DNA from: Rhyacophila brunnea
Lineage: Eukaryota > Arthropoda > Insecta > Trichoptera > Rhyacophilidae
NCBI GenBank assembly: GCA_022495005.1
Contig: JAGYXB010000195.1
Coordinates: forward strand, 124,001 to 188,000
DNA: 64,000 nt
Reading direction: 5' to 3'
The notes under the pieces were generated by a model. It ran no database searches. It was not told the DNA's origin and saw only the letters and a program-made list of their open reading frames with translations. Every line of letters begins with the position of its first letter. Position 1 is the stretch's first letter. Positions 39,759-52,253 of the stretch are shown piece by piece. The translations under genes and the position numbers were made by a program.

Positions 39759-41935
39759 TCTAATATATAAAAAATAATATTTGTGTGTTTGTTTGTTCGT
39801 ATTTAATGCGCAGCCATACCGTTCATCCGATTGCGATAAAACTTTGTAAACTTATTGCTTGCACTTGCGGAAAGAGTATAGGCTATACTAATATATAAAA
39901 ATGAATGTCTGTCTGTCTGTATGTCTGTCTGTCTGTGTATCTGTCCCGCATGCGTTCCTATACCATTCATCCGATTGCAATTAAATTTTGGTAAGTGGTT
40001 GCATGCACACCCATGAAGGTTTCTGAATTAGAAAAATCATCATCTTCTTCTTCTTCTTTATTATATTTTTTTTTATTCGTATGGTTCCTATACCATTCAT
40101 CCGATTACAATGAAATTTTGGTAAGTGGTTGTATGCACATCCATAAAGGTTTTTGAATTAGAAAAATTATCATCTTCTTCTTCTTCTTCATTCTATCTTC
40201 TTTTATTCGTATGGTCCCTATACCATTCATCCGATTGCAATGAAACCTTCGTCAGTTGTTGTGGTAACACCCGCAATGGTTTTTGAATTAGTACAACCAC
40301 CTTCTTCTTCTTCTATTCTATATTCTTCTATTCGTATGCGTTCCTATTCCATTCATCCGATTGCAACAAAATTTTCGTCAGTAATTGTGCCAACACCCGC
40401 GAAGGTTTCTGAATTGGTACAACCATCTTCTTCTTCTATTCTATCTTCTATTCGTATGCGTTCCTATACCATTCATCCGATTGCAATGAAATTTTGATGA
40501 AGTGTTGTGCTCACGCCGCAAAGGTTTCTGAATTGTTACAACTATTTTCTTTTTCTTCTGTTTGTATGCGTTCTTATACCATTCATCCGATGCGATGAAA
40601 TTTTGAACAGTTGTTGTGAGCACGCCCGCGAAGAGTTCTGAATTGGTACAACCATCTTCTTCTTCTTCTATTCGTATGCGTTCCTATACCATTCATCCGA
40701 TTGCAATGAAAATTTGATTATGTGTTGTGTTCACGCCCGCAAAGGTTTCTGAATTGATACAACCATTTTCATCTTCTTTTTCTTCTATTCTATCTTCTTC
40801 TATTCATATGCGTTCTTATACCATTCATCCAATTGCGATGAAATTTTGACCAGTTGTTGTGCGCAAAGGTTTCTGAATTAGTACAACCGTCTTCTTCTTC
40901 TTCTATTCGTATGCGTTTCTATACCATTGATCCGATTGCAATGAAACTTTGGTGAGTTGTCGTGCGCACGCCTGCGAAGGTTTCTGAATTAGTACAACCA
41001 TCATCTTCTTCTTCTATTCGAATGCCTACCTACACAATTCATCCGATTGCAATGAAACTTTGGTGAGTTGTCGTGCGTATGCCCACGAAGATTTCTGAAT
41101 TAGAAAATCATCTTCTACTTCTATTCGTATGCGTTCCTATACCATTCATCCGATTGCAATGACATTTTGATCAAGTGTTGTGCCCTTGCCTGCAAAGGTT
41201 TCTGAATTTGTACAATCATCTTTTTCTTCTTCTATTTGTATGCATTCTTATGCCATTCATCCGATTGTGATGAAATTTTGACCAGTTATTGTGCACACGC
41301 CCGCAAAGGTTTCTGAATTAGTACAACCATCTTTTTCTTCTTCTATTTGTATGCGTTCTTATGCCATTCATCCGATTGTGATGAAATTTTTACCAGTTGT
41401 TGTGCGCACGCCCGCGAAGGTTTTTGAATTAGTACAACCATCTTCTTCTTTTTCTATTCGTATGCGTTCCTATACCATTAATCCGATTGCAATGAAACTT
41501 TGGTGAGTTGTCATGCGCATGCCCACGAAGATTTCTGAATTAGAAAATCATCTTCTTCTACTATTCGTATGCGTTCCTATACCATTCATCCGATTACGAT
41601 GAAACTTTTGTCAGTTGTGTGCGCACACCTTCGAAGGTTTCTAAATTATTATTATATAACATACAAAGTTTGTAGTTTGTTTGTCCCATCCAATTTTGAT
41701 TTTTTTTTTTATACCTATTAATAACATTAATAACGTTTTCATATTTTGGATTCGATTTTAATTTAGTGTTCTTATGTTTGACCTTTACTCCTATTAGAAT
41801 TATTTTCATATCGCCATATTGTATTACACAGATATTTTAATAATAAAAAAAATAATTACCTCTTATTATTTTTCAAATATCTAAGATAAATATAACCACG
41901 AAGCGACCCTGTGCGAAGCCGGGTACTTCAGCTAG
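39759..41935 (+). mobile_element. Helitron with internal minisatellite, non-autonomous
   Basis: Starts TC (TCTAATATATAAAA) after an A and ends CTAG before a T, the A|T insertion signature of Helitrons. The 3' end has GCGAAGCCGGGTACTTCAG just before CTAG. There is no Rep/helicase ORF. The interior is mostly a tandem array. Confidence 0.85.
39823..41650 (+). repeat. Minisatellite, about 16 units of 100-140 bp
   Basis: CCATTCATCCGATT or variants recur at about 39823, 39963, 40093, 40223, 40349, 40469, 40579, 40689, 40821, 40924, 41033, 41142, 41253, 41363, 41474 and 41582. Each unit also holds GGTTTCTGAATTAG and a TCTTCTTCT run. Open frames here are repeat artefacts. Confidence 0.9.
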
Positions 41936-42042
41936 TACGTAATAAATGTTTACGGAAAGTAATAAATAAAATGCAATATTACAAAACAAAAATATTCTGA
42001 CTCAAAGTTGACTGGTTTAATTTCTGTCGAAATGGTCTAGAG

Positions 42043-43703
42043 CAGGGTTTCCCAAACTTTTTCTGGAATGGAACACTTCGCAAACCCGGAATTTTAACGG
42101 AACACTTAATTTATTTTGTAGGTTATTTATTAGCGCAGCTAAACGTTCTGCCAATTTTGGCAACTGTCGTTAAACTGAGCGTAGTTATACGCAAAACAGC
42201 CAAGCCACACAAACCTCAAACAGAGATAGAAGCACTTTTATGTAAAGTGTGTTTCTTTAAATCCACAAAGCCTCTGTATACTATTTATACCTTTTGAATG
42301 ATAGATAGAATATATTTATATGATTTTGTGTAACTTATAAAATCTATGTAATTTTGGTGTTTTAGCACTCCAGGCTGTTTTGTGCAAAACGGGTTTTTTA
42401 GAATGTTCATTCTTGAATGCAGCCAACTCTTATTTTTGTAAGAAAAATCGTTATTTTTGCATATATTTTCTTAAAAAACCCCTTCTAAGTTATTCAAGTA
42501 TTATGGGAATTTCAAAATTCTGAAAATAATTCGAAAAACTTGTAAATTATACATTAATATTTATCTGCCTGGCACTATTTTTTATATGAAAAATCTGTAT
42601 ATTATATTATATATGTATAATAAAATGAAAAACATATAATGTAATTGAGAAAATAATGTTTATTAATTGAATGTAGAAAAACACAGTCAGGATTTTAATA
42701 ATTAGGTAGGGACATAATATTATCATTTGGCTGCTTTTTGCAGAACGAATATGGCATATTTTCAGAACGCATTTATATTATGACATTTTTGAATGACAGC
42801 AGCTTGGTTGCTTTATGCAAATCAAAAATGTCATATTCTGCGATTTGCAAAATCTTTAAAACGGATTTATATGAGATTTTTGTATGACAGCAGCTTGGCT
42901 GATTTGTGCAGAACGTACAACAAACGTGTGAGATTATGGAAATCACAATAACTCGTTTTTTTCAAAATTGTGGCTTGGCTGCTTTGTGTATAACTACGCT
43001 CAACTGACAAGACGTCAGCTGGTCAGTTAAAAACAATATAGGTACCCCATCTTTTTCATACGCACGGTGTGAGAGAAGATGGTCCTCCGTCTGTACCTAG
43101 ATCATGGCCCCCACATCCCTAAGCGGCCCCCCAGGCTAGGATCTTTGGCGGGCCCCTACTTATCGCTAAGGTTAAAGGCAATGTGACGATCTACAGTTGT
43201 ATATTCCAAATGGTGTTCGAGGTAAAATTAAGGGTATTTTTAGCGATTTTTTGTATTTTTAATACACCCACTTTTATGTTGATATGCACAATTATATCGA
43301 CAATAATCAAAAATTGTAAGTATGGCAAAACCACATATTACTAAATGTTATTACTAAATATTTTTTTACTATTAGTGCATGTTTGTGATGTGTGTTTATC
43401 TCACTTGGCTGGTCGATCTCTCGAGCCGGGCCCCCCGCAAGCCCAAGCCCCCAGGCTAGAGGCCTGTCAGCCCCCCCTCTTGTGGGAGCCATGACCTATC
43501 TAGATACTTGACGTCATAAACATTAGTGGAGATTGATCATCACTCGCCTTTCAATATGAAGTAGATTCTTTAATTATTTTAGTTTTACTTATTTTACTTC
43601 TACTTAGTAGAAGATCTTTAAATGTGTTGCAGTGTATAAAACCTTTCAAAATGGTCGCGGAATACCTATTCAGGTTCAGCGGAACATAGTTTGGGAAACC
43701 CAG
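42043..43703. mobile_element. hAT element (TA-centred TSD), non-autonomous
   Basis: TIRs CAGGGTTTCCCAAACT and AGTTTGGGAAACCCAG, with TSDs GTCTAGAG and GTCGAGAG (7 of 8) at 42035-42042 and 43704-43711. 1,661 bp without an intact ORF. It includes a GGCCC-rich block shared with 13367, 27610 and 34781. Confidence 0.87.
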
Positions 43704-44092
43704 GTCGAGAGATAGATCCACAGCACACCTGAGTGAAATCTATAATTATTACGTAGGTACCTGCCTTTTAAACCGGTACTACAGATTTGGCCTTATTTAT
43801 AATATCCAAATCAAGGTAATAAATAAATACCTAAATATGTAATTAATTTAAATTTGGTAATAAACTGCCCAAAGGTATTAATAATTATTTTGTAGTTTCA
43901 AAAATGGTCAACAAATTAAATATTATGTAATGTAGATATTACATTTATTTTTTTAACATATTGTGGACATTACAAATTATAAGTTTAAAACGTTCACAAC
44001 ATGACATTTAGAAACGAAGATATATAAATATAACAGTATTACAGAAAAAAAAGAGATAGATAAGTAGATAAATTAGATAGGTACAAGGAAGT

Positions 44093-44670
44093 ACACCGGA
44101 TGAGTTAAGCAGACCCTAATTTAAGAATTTTAAGAAAAAAACGTCCACCTAAACTCATTCTCACGTAGGTGGAATATATCAACACCCGAAGCAATTTTGT
44201 TGAACATAGTTATCGCCCTCCCAATTGGCATTACCAGTGGCAGGTTGGTTCTGCATCTTGGGAGAATAAACAACTGATGGTCTCTATTTCCAAGATAGTT
44301 ATCAGGGACTGCCCTGAATGGCAGGTTCTCATTTATACCTCGTATAAGTCGAAAAAAATACGTAGCTAAATAAAGATTTCTTCTAAATTGCAGACTGCAG
44401 TATGTAAGCATGCCTAAGAGAAAGTCAGTTAGATAAAGCCACGAATAGTATCCATACAACCTCAAGTAAAGGAGTCTCAAGAATTATTTCTTCTGTACCC
44501 TCTCCACCATAAGGCCATACTTCAACTGATGCGGTGCCCAAACAATAGACCCACTCTCAAGTCTGCATCGAACTAAAGAATTAAATAAAGGTTTTAATAC
44601 CGTAACATCTGAAAAGACCCGGGAAGTACGCATGACGAAGCCCAACATTTTAAGCGCTTTGTTACATAAT
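44093..44670 (-). pseudogene. Jockey-like LINE ORF2 C-terminal fragment
   Basis: The - strand reads FNSLVRCRLESGSIVWAPHQ, then VQKKFLRLLYLRLYGY and, later, FRRNLYLATYFFRLIRG and LPLVMP, the usual tail after the RT domain in Jockey-type LINEs. It is cut at 44670 by a family I element, and the LINE does not clearly continue beyond. Confidence 0.72.
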
Positions 44671-45050
44671 CAGGGCTCGAAATGGACCAGAACGCACCGG
44701 AGCACCGTTGCGGTACATGAAATCTCCAAAATTATTGCTCCGTCTCATGGAAAAATTATTTTGACCGTTTGAGCTAGATAAGCCATATTATAATAAACAC
44801 TTATTTTTATAAAATATACTAACTATTTTTCGACAACATCTTCTAGGCTACGCTTCTAGGCGCTGTTGTCTACTAAATGGGAGGAGCTTGTTAGTTAATA
44901 ATGGAAATGCAGTTAAAAACGGGCGGAGCATGTTAGTTCACAGTTTTAACACGTAGCCAAAAAGATTTTACAAAGAGTTGTACAATATGTTAATATTTTC
45001 GGAAAATTCTCAAGCGCTCCGGTTCGTAAAATTTTCCATTTCAAGCGCTG
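44671..45050. mobile_element. Family I MITE
   Basis: CAGGGCTCGAAAT start and ATTTCAAGCGCTG end, 380 bp, with TSDs TACATAAT and TACATTAT (7 of 8) at 44663-44670 and 45051-45058. Confidence 0.87.
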
Positions 45051-45059
45051 TACATTATT

Positions 45060-45700
45060 ATATTATACGTGGCAGTACCATCTGTCGATAATCACATACC
45101 TACGTCTTCTCTCTCTCATACGTTTACGTGTATGTTCGCTAATTACTGCTATTAGCCGGCTCTCACATCAAACTCGTCCACCTGCAACGTGTCGAATACG
45201 TCGATGCGACGCCTTTGTTATTCACAAAACACACGTTGCCAAATGGAGCTCCGCAGATCGGTCAAATGCGACTTTTTAGTTTGAAAAAAACATCTGCTGT
45301 TTCAATCGACAAGTTGCATGATTCTCGGGCGGCAAGTCGAAGACGCCATCACGCATACAAACACCTACGAATTGGTCATTCCTATACTGGCTTGCCGATC
45401 GCCGCATCCAAATATCTATACGATTTGAAGGTACGTGCGACTGTCGCTAGGTAGATGTGCGCGGTTTCATATGCAACACCGGATCGACGTTCTTGGAAGG
45501 TTTGATTTATGGCTGTGCGGCAGACGAGGCGAGTTTAGATGTAAGATCCGACTTAAGCTTTGAATACATTATCATCACGTTATGTGCTGTCACAGTAAGC
45601 TGCCGCTACGCGAAAAAACTGTGTAATGTCGTTTTTCTTGGTATTTAAAATGTTATCAGACCGATGTTCTCATCTTGTAGTAAATTTTAAACCTTTAAAC
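45060..45700. other. Unrecognised, partly open sequence
   Basis: Frames at 45215-45454 and 45457-45648 are open and less AT-rich than their surroundings, but I recognise neither and see no splice structure linking them. Confidence 0.35.
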
Positions 45701-45710
45701 CAGAGGGGGG

Positions 45711-46326
45711 CAAACTGCGGCCCGCCGGGTATTTTTTTGCGGCCCGCCATCATTAGTTGTACTTCTGATTACGAATAACTTTTTTATAATTAAATAAAAA
45801 TAATATTGATATAGATTAAAATTTGTTTAGCAATAGTACGCGATCCATTTTCAATAGATATTGATAGTGTACCGACAGAGCTACAACTTAAGATTATTAA
45901 TCTGCAGTTTGACACTGATTTAAGAGAATTGCATCGTCGTGAAGAAATCTCCAAATTTTACAATGCCCTTAATTCAGACAAATTCGACCAACTTAAAGAT
46001 TATGCAAGAAAAATGTTCTTTATTTTTGGATCAACCTATACATGTGAACAAACATTTTCGATCATGAACCTCAATAAAAATTCTTAACGATCAAATATCT
46101 CCGATGCCCATTTACAAGCAGTTTTGAGAATATCAACGACAAAATTAACACCTGAATATAAAAAAAATGTACAGCAGTTTCATTCTTCCCATTAATTTTT
46201 TTGAAATGTTTATTTTTCGTGATAATAAAAATAGTGTATATCTAAAAATGGTATTTTATTTGCGGCCCGCCGCTCATTTTGAATTCTTGAATTTGGCCCT
46301 CCATCCAAAAAGTTTGCCCCCCTCTG
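45711..46326 (+). mobile_element. hAT (TA-centred TSD) with transposase C-terminus
   Basis: TIRs CAGAGGGGGGCAAACT and AGTTTGCCCCCCTCTG with perfect 8-bp TSDs CTTTAAAC (45703-45710 and 46327-46334). 616 bp, a deletion derivative of a larger hAT. Confidence 0.93.
45826..46195 (+). pseudogene. hAT transposase C-terminal dimerisation fragment
   Basis: The frame reads LQFDTDLRELHR, LKDYARKMFFIFGSTYTCEQ, TFSIMNLNKN, then a stop at about 46085, then ISDAHLQAVLRIS. This is the GTF2IRD2/EPM2AIP1-like ending of a hAT transposase. The catalytic part is missing. Confidence 0.8.
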
Positions 46327-46431
46327 CTTTAAACGAACATTGTGAGTTAGCAAATGAATAGAACACCAATGAGATCACCAGATGCGTATCGCGCTACATC
46401 GCTAACCGCATGACTCAATTAACGATTTTTA

Positions 46432-47032
46432 TTAAGGGCGGAGGACATGCTCAGCGTAGGTCAAAATGGAGCTTTTATTGCATTTTCAAAGCACGATCCT
46501 GGACATTCCTTAAACGTTGTAGATAATCTATTTATATAATTTTGAAGCCTTATTATTCTTTATATTTATTTTAAACATTTGATGACTGCATAAAATATTT
46601 TTGTTACATAAAATAGTATTCTTTTAAACCTCTCGCTCTAATGTTTTAGAATATAGTCATATTTCGGTACATAACTGTGCAGTGGTGTTAAGATTTTTAC
46701 ATTTATTAATTTTTAAACGCATTTATAAAACCATTAGTATAATTTTTGTCAACATTATTATAGTGAAATATTTACGATAAAAAATTATATTGATAATCTC
46801 TGTGATCCCAAATTTGACAAGAATTGGGCATTTTATTATTCAAAAAATGAGCAAGATTAACACGTTTGAAGATAATTCTAAATATACTAATAATTATAAG
46901 CTATGTCTTTGACCATTCAAGTGTGATAAACATCCTCTGAATAATGATTGCTTTATAATAATGTCCAGGATCATGCTTTGAAAATGCAATAAAAGCTACA
47001 TTTTGACCTACGCTGAGCATGTCCCCCGTTAA
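46432..47032. mobile_element. Family L TTAA element
   Basis: TTAA at both ends and inverted termini of about 70 bp sharing ACATGCTCAGCGTAGGTCAA and GATCCTGGACATT. 601 bp, non-coding. The TTAA target is typical of piggyBac-type elements, but the family is not identified. Confidence 0.85.
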
Positions 47033-48180
47033 ACTGCTGAATGTTGTATAATCAATAGCCGCTCCATAGTTTCTGGATGATCGACTGGTTCATCCTGTGC
47101 TCTGTCCAATAAATACGAAGCACTCGGTGCCAACACATTACGAAGATATCCATCATTCAACAAAGTATCATTTTTGTGGCTATGAGATTTCTCGATTCTT
47201 CCATATTATGCTGGGGGGCACGTTCTATATATCGGATGTCCTTGAATTTTTTTTATTTATATACATCTGTTAAACCAAAAAAAAATAACTGTTCAAAGTT
47301 GTTTGAAAGTAACGATACCAACACCTAAATTAGTCGCCGGAAGAATCTGACACCAGTCTGCTTAGAGCGGAATACAGAAACATTTGTCATAACTAAAATT
47401 TCCTTAGCAGAAAACACTATGCAGAAACATTGACCTTAGTTAAGATCATTTCTATTGAAAATAATACCATATTTAAAAATTCTCTTTCCTATAGTTTAGG
47501 TAAATTATTTTATAATTGTTAAACGATGACAAAAATATGACAACTGCATTTTAAATGCAATAACTATAAATACATATTAATATTTAATTATAATACTCTT
47601 ATGTTTCCGTTATAAGTCATTATACGTGATTCCACAGGCACCGCAAGATATTTTTTTAACATGGTAACACTAGCGTCAAGTGTCATTCTATCATCTGGCA
47701 TCTGCGGGCTGGCGTATAAAAGTAAAATAATATTCTGCAAGTACATGCCAAACGAATTAACACTATCAATATCCATATTGAGATACATTGTTAAATGAAT
47801 TTGAGTGTATGGAATGTTTTATGAACATGTGAATTTATTTTGGCAGCAGCTGTCAGTGGCAAATGGTAATACAGAAGGGGGCGTGTTCATAACAAAAGTA
47901 GTCTATGGTTGAGGATTCCTTAACTCTATACTCAGGATTGTCTATAGTTAAGTAATGCTTTTCGGCGACTTATCCATAGGATCGAAATCTTTGATTGTGC
48001 ATGCCGCTCTTAGTTGAAAAAAGGGAATAACAATATTTATGAAAGAAAAATAAAAAAAAATTTTAAAAATTCAACAGTGCAATTTATTGTTCGAAAAATC
48101 CTAAAATTGATTACAAATTTTCAATGTTATTTACAATTTTTTTTAAATTTAAAATACACACTATTTAAAATACAAGTTAA
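47033..48180. other. AT-rich, unrecognised
   Basis: No coding frame, TIR or repeat that I can match over about 1.1 kb. Confidence 0.45.
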
Positions 48181-48209
48181 TTAAGTAATTAATTTATTTT
48201 TTTTGGTAC

Positions 48210-48480
48210 AATTTCTACTCTTGTTAATTGATATTACAATTTTATTATTAGTAGGTACATAAAAAACATAATTATACATAATTTGAAAACACTTTTGAGA
48301 AATATATAACCCATAGAAAAAATCTTTTTTTTGGTTACAACAAAAAATACCTTGGAGTGATCCGTGATACTTTGATTTAAAATACAAAAGCCGATTGCCA
48401 ATAGTCACTCAAGATGCCTATAGCATTGTGGGCGCGAATCCAGAGAGACGCAGGTTTGATTTCTGCTGGTTGACGTATTT
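48210..48480 (+). repeat. Family J fragment with degraded tRNA-like core
   Basis: GAAAACACTTTTGAGAAATA, GCCGATTGCCAATAGT and GCAGGTTTGATTTCTGC match J. Box B is mutated. Confidence 0.6.
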
Positions 48481-48966
48481 TTTAGAGCGTCGTAACAGTA
48501 GCACGGAACACTGGAGCAATGGGATTTTACCCGGACCACCGAAAACTTGTAGTGCTCCACTGCTCCGGATGTTTTTTTTATTATTAAATTCTAGTCATAA
48601 AGTCCAATGAAAATAGTATAGTTTGACACTTTGCAACAGTGTAATTATTTGAAATATGGCAACACTGCCGAGTGATAAATAATCTCACTTTTTTCAGAGA
48701 AGAGGCAAATAATGAAAGATGATTTGCTCTCGGCAATTTTGTTTAATAGAATTATTAATGAAAATGACGATTATTTTAAAACTACATATTTTTTTAACAA
48801 TTTGTATAAGTACATATCGTCACTGTTCTGGCAGAAGACACTAATTCGAAAAAATGACATATTGAGTTAGTTATACCAAAATGTTTCTTTTTTCAAGCTT
48901 TACCGTCTGGAAACCTTCTTAATAAATAAACAGTCTTTATTTTAAAGTCATCATTTTTACGATTAC

Positions 48967-49981
48967 TTAAGGGGTACATGCTCGTCGAAGGTCAAAATTG
49001 AGTTTTTATTGTATTTTCAAACCATGATCCTGGACACTCCTTAAACGTTGTAGATAATCTATTTATATAATTTTGAAGCCTTATTATCCTTATATAGTTT
49101 TAAACATTTGATGACTGCATAAAGTATTTTTGTTACATAAAATAGTATTCTTTTAAACCTCTCGCTCTAATGTTTTAGAATATAGTCATATTTCGGTACA
49201 TAACTGTGCAGTGGTGTTAAGATTTTTCACGTTTATTAATTTTTCAACGCATTTATGAAACCATTAGTATAATTTATTACGAGATAATTTTTGTAAAATA
49301 TTCACGATAAAAAATTATATTGATAATCTCTGTGATCCCAAATTTGACAAGAATTAGGCATTTTACTATTCAAAAAATCGGCAAGATTAACACATTTGAA
49401 GATGATTCTAAAGATACTTATTATAAGCTATGTCTTTGACCATTCAAGTGTGATAAGCATCTTATGAATAATGATTGCTTTATAATAATTATTGACCTAA
49501 GAATAAGGTAGTGTTTTTTTGAAATACGCCATTTCTTTTGTCATTCCCTAGTGGTTAAGCTACAACATACGGCCGAAGCCATAAATTGACAAACTATAAT
49601 TAAAGTAGGATTATATATAATACATAATAGATATAGGACAATTTCAATATTAAATTTATATTTTTCCTGAAAGGTCATAGTTATATTTATCGTTGTTCTG
49701 TTTTATCATGTTCTGTTTTGTCACTGTTTTGTTTTGTCATGGAACCTCTATTTATATGTATAATTTTGAAGCCTTATTATCCTTCATATTTATTTTAAAC
49801 ATTTGATGACTGCATAAAGTATTTGTATTACATAAAATAGTATTCTTTTAAACCTCTCGATCAAATGTTTTAGAATTTATATAAATAAATTATCTACAAC
49901 GTTTAAGGAGTGTCCAGGATCATGGTTTGAAAATACAATAAAAACTCAATTTTGACCTACGACGAGCACGTGGGCCGTTAA
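48967..49981. mobile_element. Family L TTAA element, long copy
   Basis: TTAA at 48967-48970 and 49978-49981. Inverted ends share GGTCAAAATTGAGTTTTTAT and CCTTAAACGTTGTAGATAAT. It is 1,015 bp. Part of the interior (CATTTGATGACTGCATAAAG) is present twice (about 49097 and 49800). Confidence 0.82.
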
Positions 49982-50940
49982 TCAACTCACATTATAGACC
50001 ATTTCAAACATTCTAACAACTTCAAAGTCAAATTACTCAAAACTGGTATTCTCCAGTTAGTGTGTTCTGCCAGAACAGAGACGATATAATACTTTTAAAC
50101 TTTTTACCCAGAGCGGAGCAGACCCTGGAGTAAAGCTGGAGCAAGTATTAGGTGCCGGAGCGGAGCAACTCAAAAAACGGTCCGCTCCAACGCTCTATGG
50201 TATTTTTGTTCAAAAAAGATTTTTTCTATTGGTTATATAATTTGTCAGAAGTGTTTTCAAATTATGTATGTTCAATATTTAAAAAATTAAAAATTACTAA
50301 ACATATAGAGAGGTAATTATATTCATTCGGAAGAGAGGAGACGGGATGATTTTATAGTTAATTAAAATCTGTTACTATTCAATACGCTATCTTAAGTTAA
50401 AAAAACCTTTTTAAAACACGTTTCATATAGTATAAACTTAATTAAAATTCATCGATTGCCATGTCAATCAGACGCTTTATGGCTTCTGGATAAGACGACA
50501 TTTGCAATTTGTATTCTTAGTTCAATGAAAACAAATAAGTATGACTGACAAAGTTTAGTGTGCACTATTTATGTCAGATCTCCACAGCCTACCTCCACTG
50601 ATAAATATTACAATGGTTAAAATAGATATAAAACATACAACTGTTACATCGTTATCCAGCTGTTAAAACCTCATATATGACAATTTTGTCAAAATGTCAC
50701 AAGAATTAAAATAATATCATTAATTGTATAGGTCCATGATTTACTAATATCGCGAGTGGAGAAGTACAAGGTTCTAAGTGTTTTTCCTTGGCGAAACAAA
50801 AGTAACAATGAGGCAGCTAAGAATAGTATTTCATTATTGGGTTTGTTTTCTCAAGGACGAACACTTAGAACCTTGTAGTATTAGGCCCGTGATATGTCTG
50901 ATTTTAAAAAGACCGTAATAAATTCAATGCATTTCTTTCT
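49982..50940. other. Mixed scraps of J and D repeats
   Basis: A J end at 50210-50275, a D end near 50510-50600 (GTGCACTATTTATG, CAGCCTACCTCCACTG) and a GGAGCGGAGC block at 50095-50200. No gene. Confidence 0.5.
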
Positions 50941-50944
50941 ATAT

Positions 50945-51125
50945 ATTCTTTTTTTAACACTACGGCAGGCCAAGAGGCCCAATGACGGTATTGTAGTGAA
51001 ACAGTAGTGTAGTTAGTAATCAATAGAAGTAATTACATAAATATATTGTGACGTCACTGGGAATCAAACCCAGAGCCCCCGGATAAACGGTTAGCGCCTT
51101 ACACGCTTGGCTACGAGGGCTGCCA
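50945..51125 (-). mobile_element. tRNA-derived SINE, family S3
   Basis: Antisense box B (GGGAATCAAACCCAGAG) and a tRNA-like body to about 51120, plus the upstream CACTACGGCAGGCC block shared with 5518. Confidence 0.72.
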
Positions 51126-51288
51126 AGTATGTAGTATTCCATGTGGAAGCTATTAAAAATCTCGATAATGACGAGCCCTTTACTACCAGTTATTTCGTTT
51201 ACCTTCAATTTTGCTTGTAAAGCAGTTTTCTATCACTCTTGCAAAATGTTGATATTGTCACTTAGGAGGTTTTAACAGCTTAACAAAT

Positions 51289-51680
51289 CGACCGTGTTTA
51301 GGAAAAAAGGCGTAACCCACACAGAAGAAATTTTACAGGAGGCAAAAAACGTTTTTTGAATGATTTTTGTTTACTATTAATAAAAAATTAGGCATAGACA
51401 TTGGGTGCATAATGATTGATGATTTGGTGTAATATCTTTTCGATCTACTAATAATTAAAGAGGTTATTACAGAAAATCATTAAAATTGAGATTAAATGCT
51501 TTTTTCCTTAAATTAAAACTTAATTAAAGCTTCATTAAAACCAGAATTTAGATAATAAATCGGCATTTGCGGCTTACTTCTCTTTTACAGAACGTGTATT
51601 TAGTTGTATACATTGTTAATATCTAATAAAAGCACTTTTGGAAAAATCGAGGGTTACGCCCTTTTTCCTAAACAAAGTCG
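51289..51680. mobile_element. MITE with GGCGTAACCC inverted ends
   Basis: TIRs of about 30 bp share TGTTTAGGAAAAA and GGCGTAACCC. 392 bp, flanked by AAAT on both sides (51285-51288 and 51681-51684), a possible 4-bp TSD. Non-coding. Confidence 0.78.
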
Positions 51681-52253
51681 AAATATATATTACAAAATTA
51701 CAGAAATTCGTGCATTCTTTACGTATAGATGACTAGAATAATTATGCAATAAAGCAGTGATACCCAATCTGTAATTTGGGGACGCCAGGTAGCCTGCGAA
51801 GCTATCGAAAGACAGTAAAATTTCTGCATGAAGGAAGTTAAGTGATTTTAGATAGTAAAAATAGCCCTCGGCTCAGAAAAAGTTAGACATTGCTGGTGTA
51901 TAAATAATTTTGCAGAATCGATACAATGCAGTTATAGATAAATATTCGCAGCTGTATAAGTACTAAGTTTTATTAAAATCAAATACAACAATGGCATAAG
52001 TGAAATAATGTATATACAAAATATCATATAGCATAATATAATATGCTACTTTGAGAGAATTTTTAATAATTCAATTCCATTGCGCCGGAAGGTACGTATT
52101 TAATCAAAAACATAAGTGCCTAATATAAACACTGTCGGCAATAGCGACCATATAAAATGTACAAATGAGCCCCCACACACTTTTATCGCACTGTGGTACT
52201 ACAAATAAAAAAAAAACATCTTTTAGGTGTGAAAAATATTTCTGAGCCCACAT

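Noticed and set aside
40240..41506. Open frames rich in serine and proline
   Set aside because: They are translations of the Helitron minisatellite (TCT runs) and repeat with its period.
45215..45648. Two adjacent open frames as a small gene
   Set aside because: No recognisable protein, no splice sites that join them and no start context; left as unrecognised sequence.
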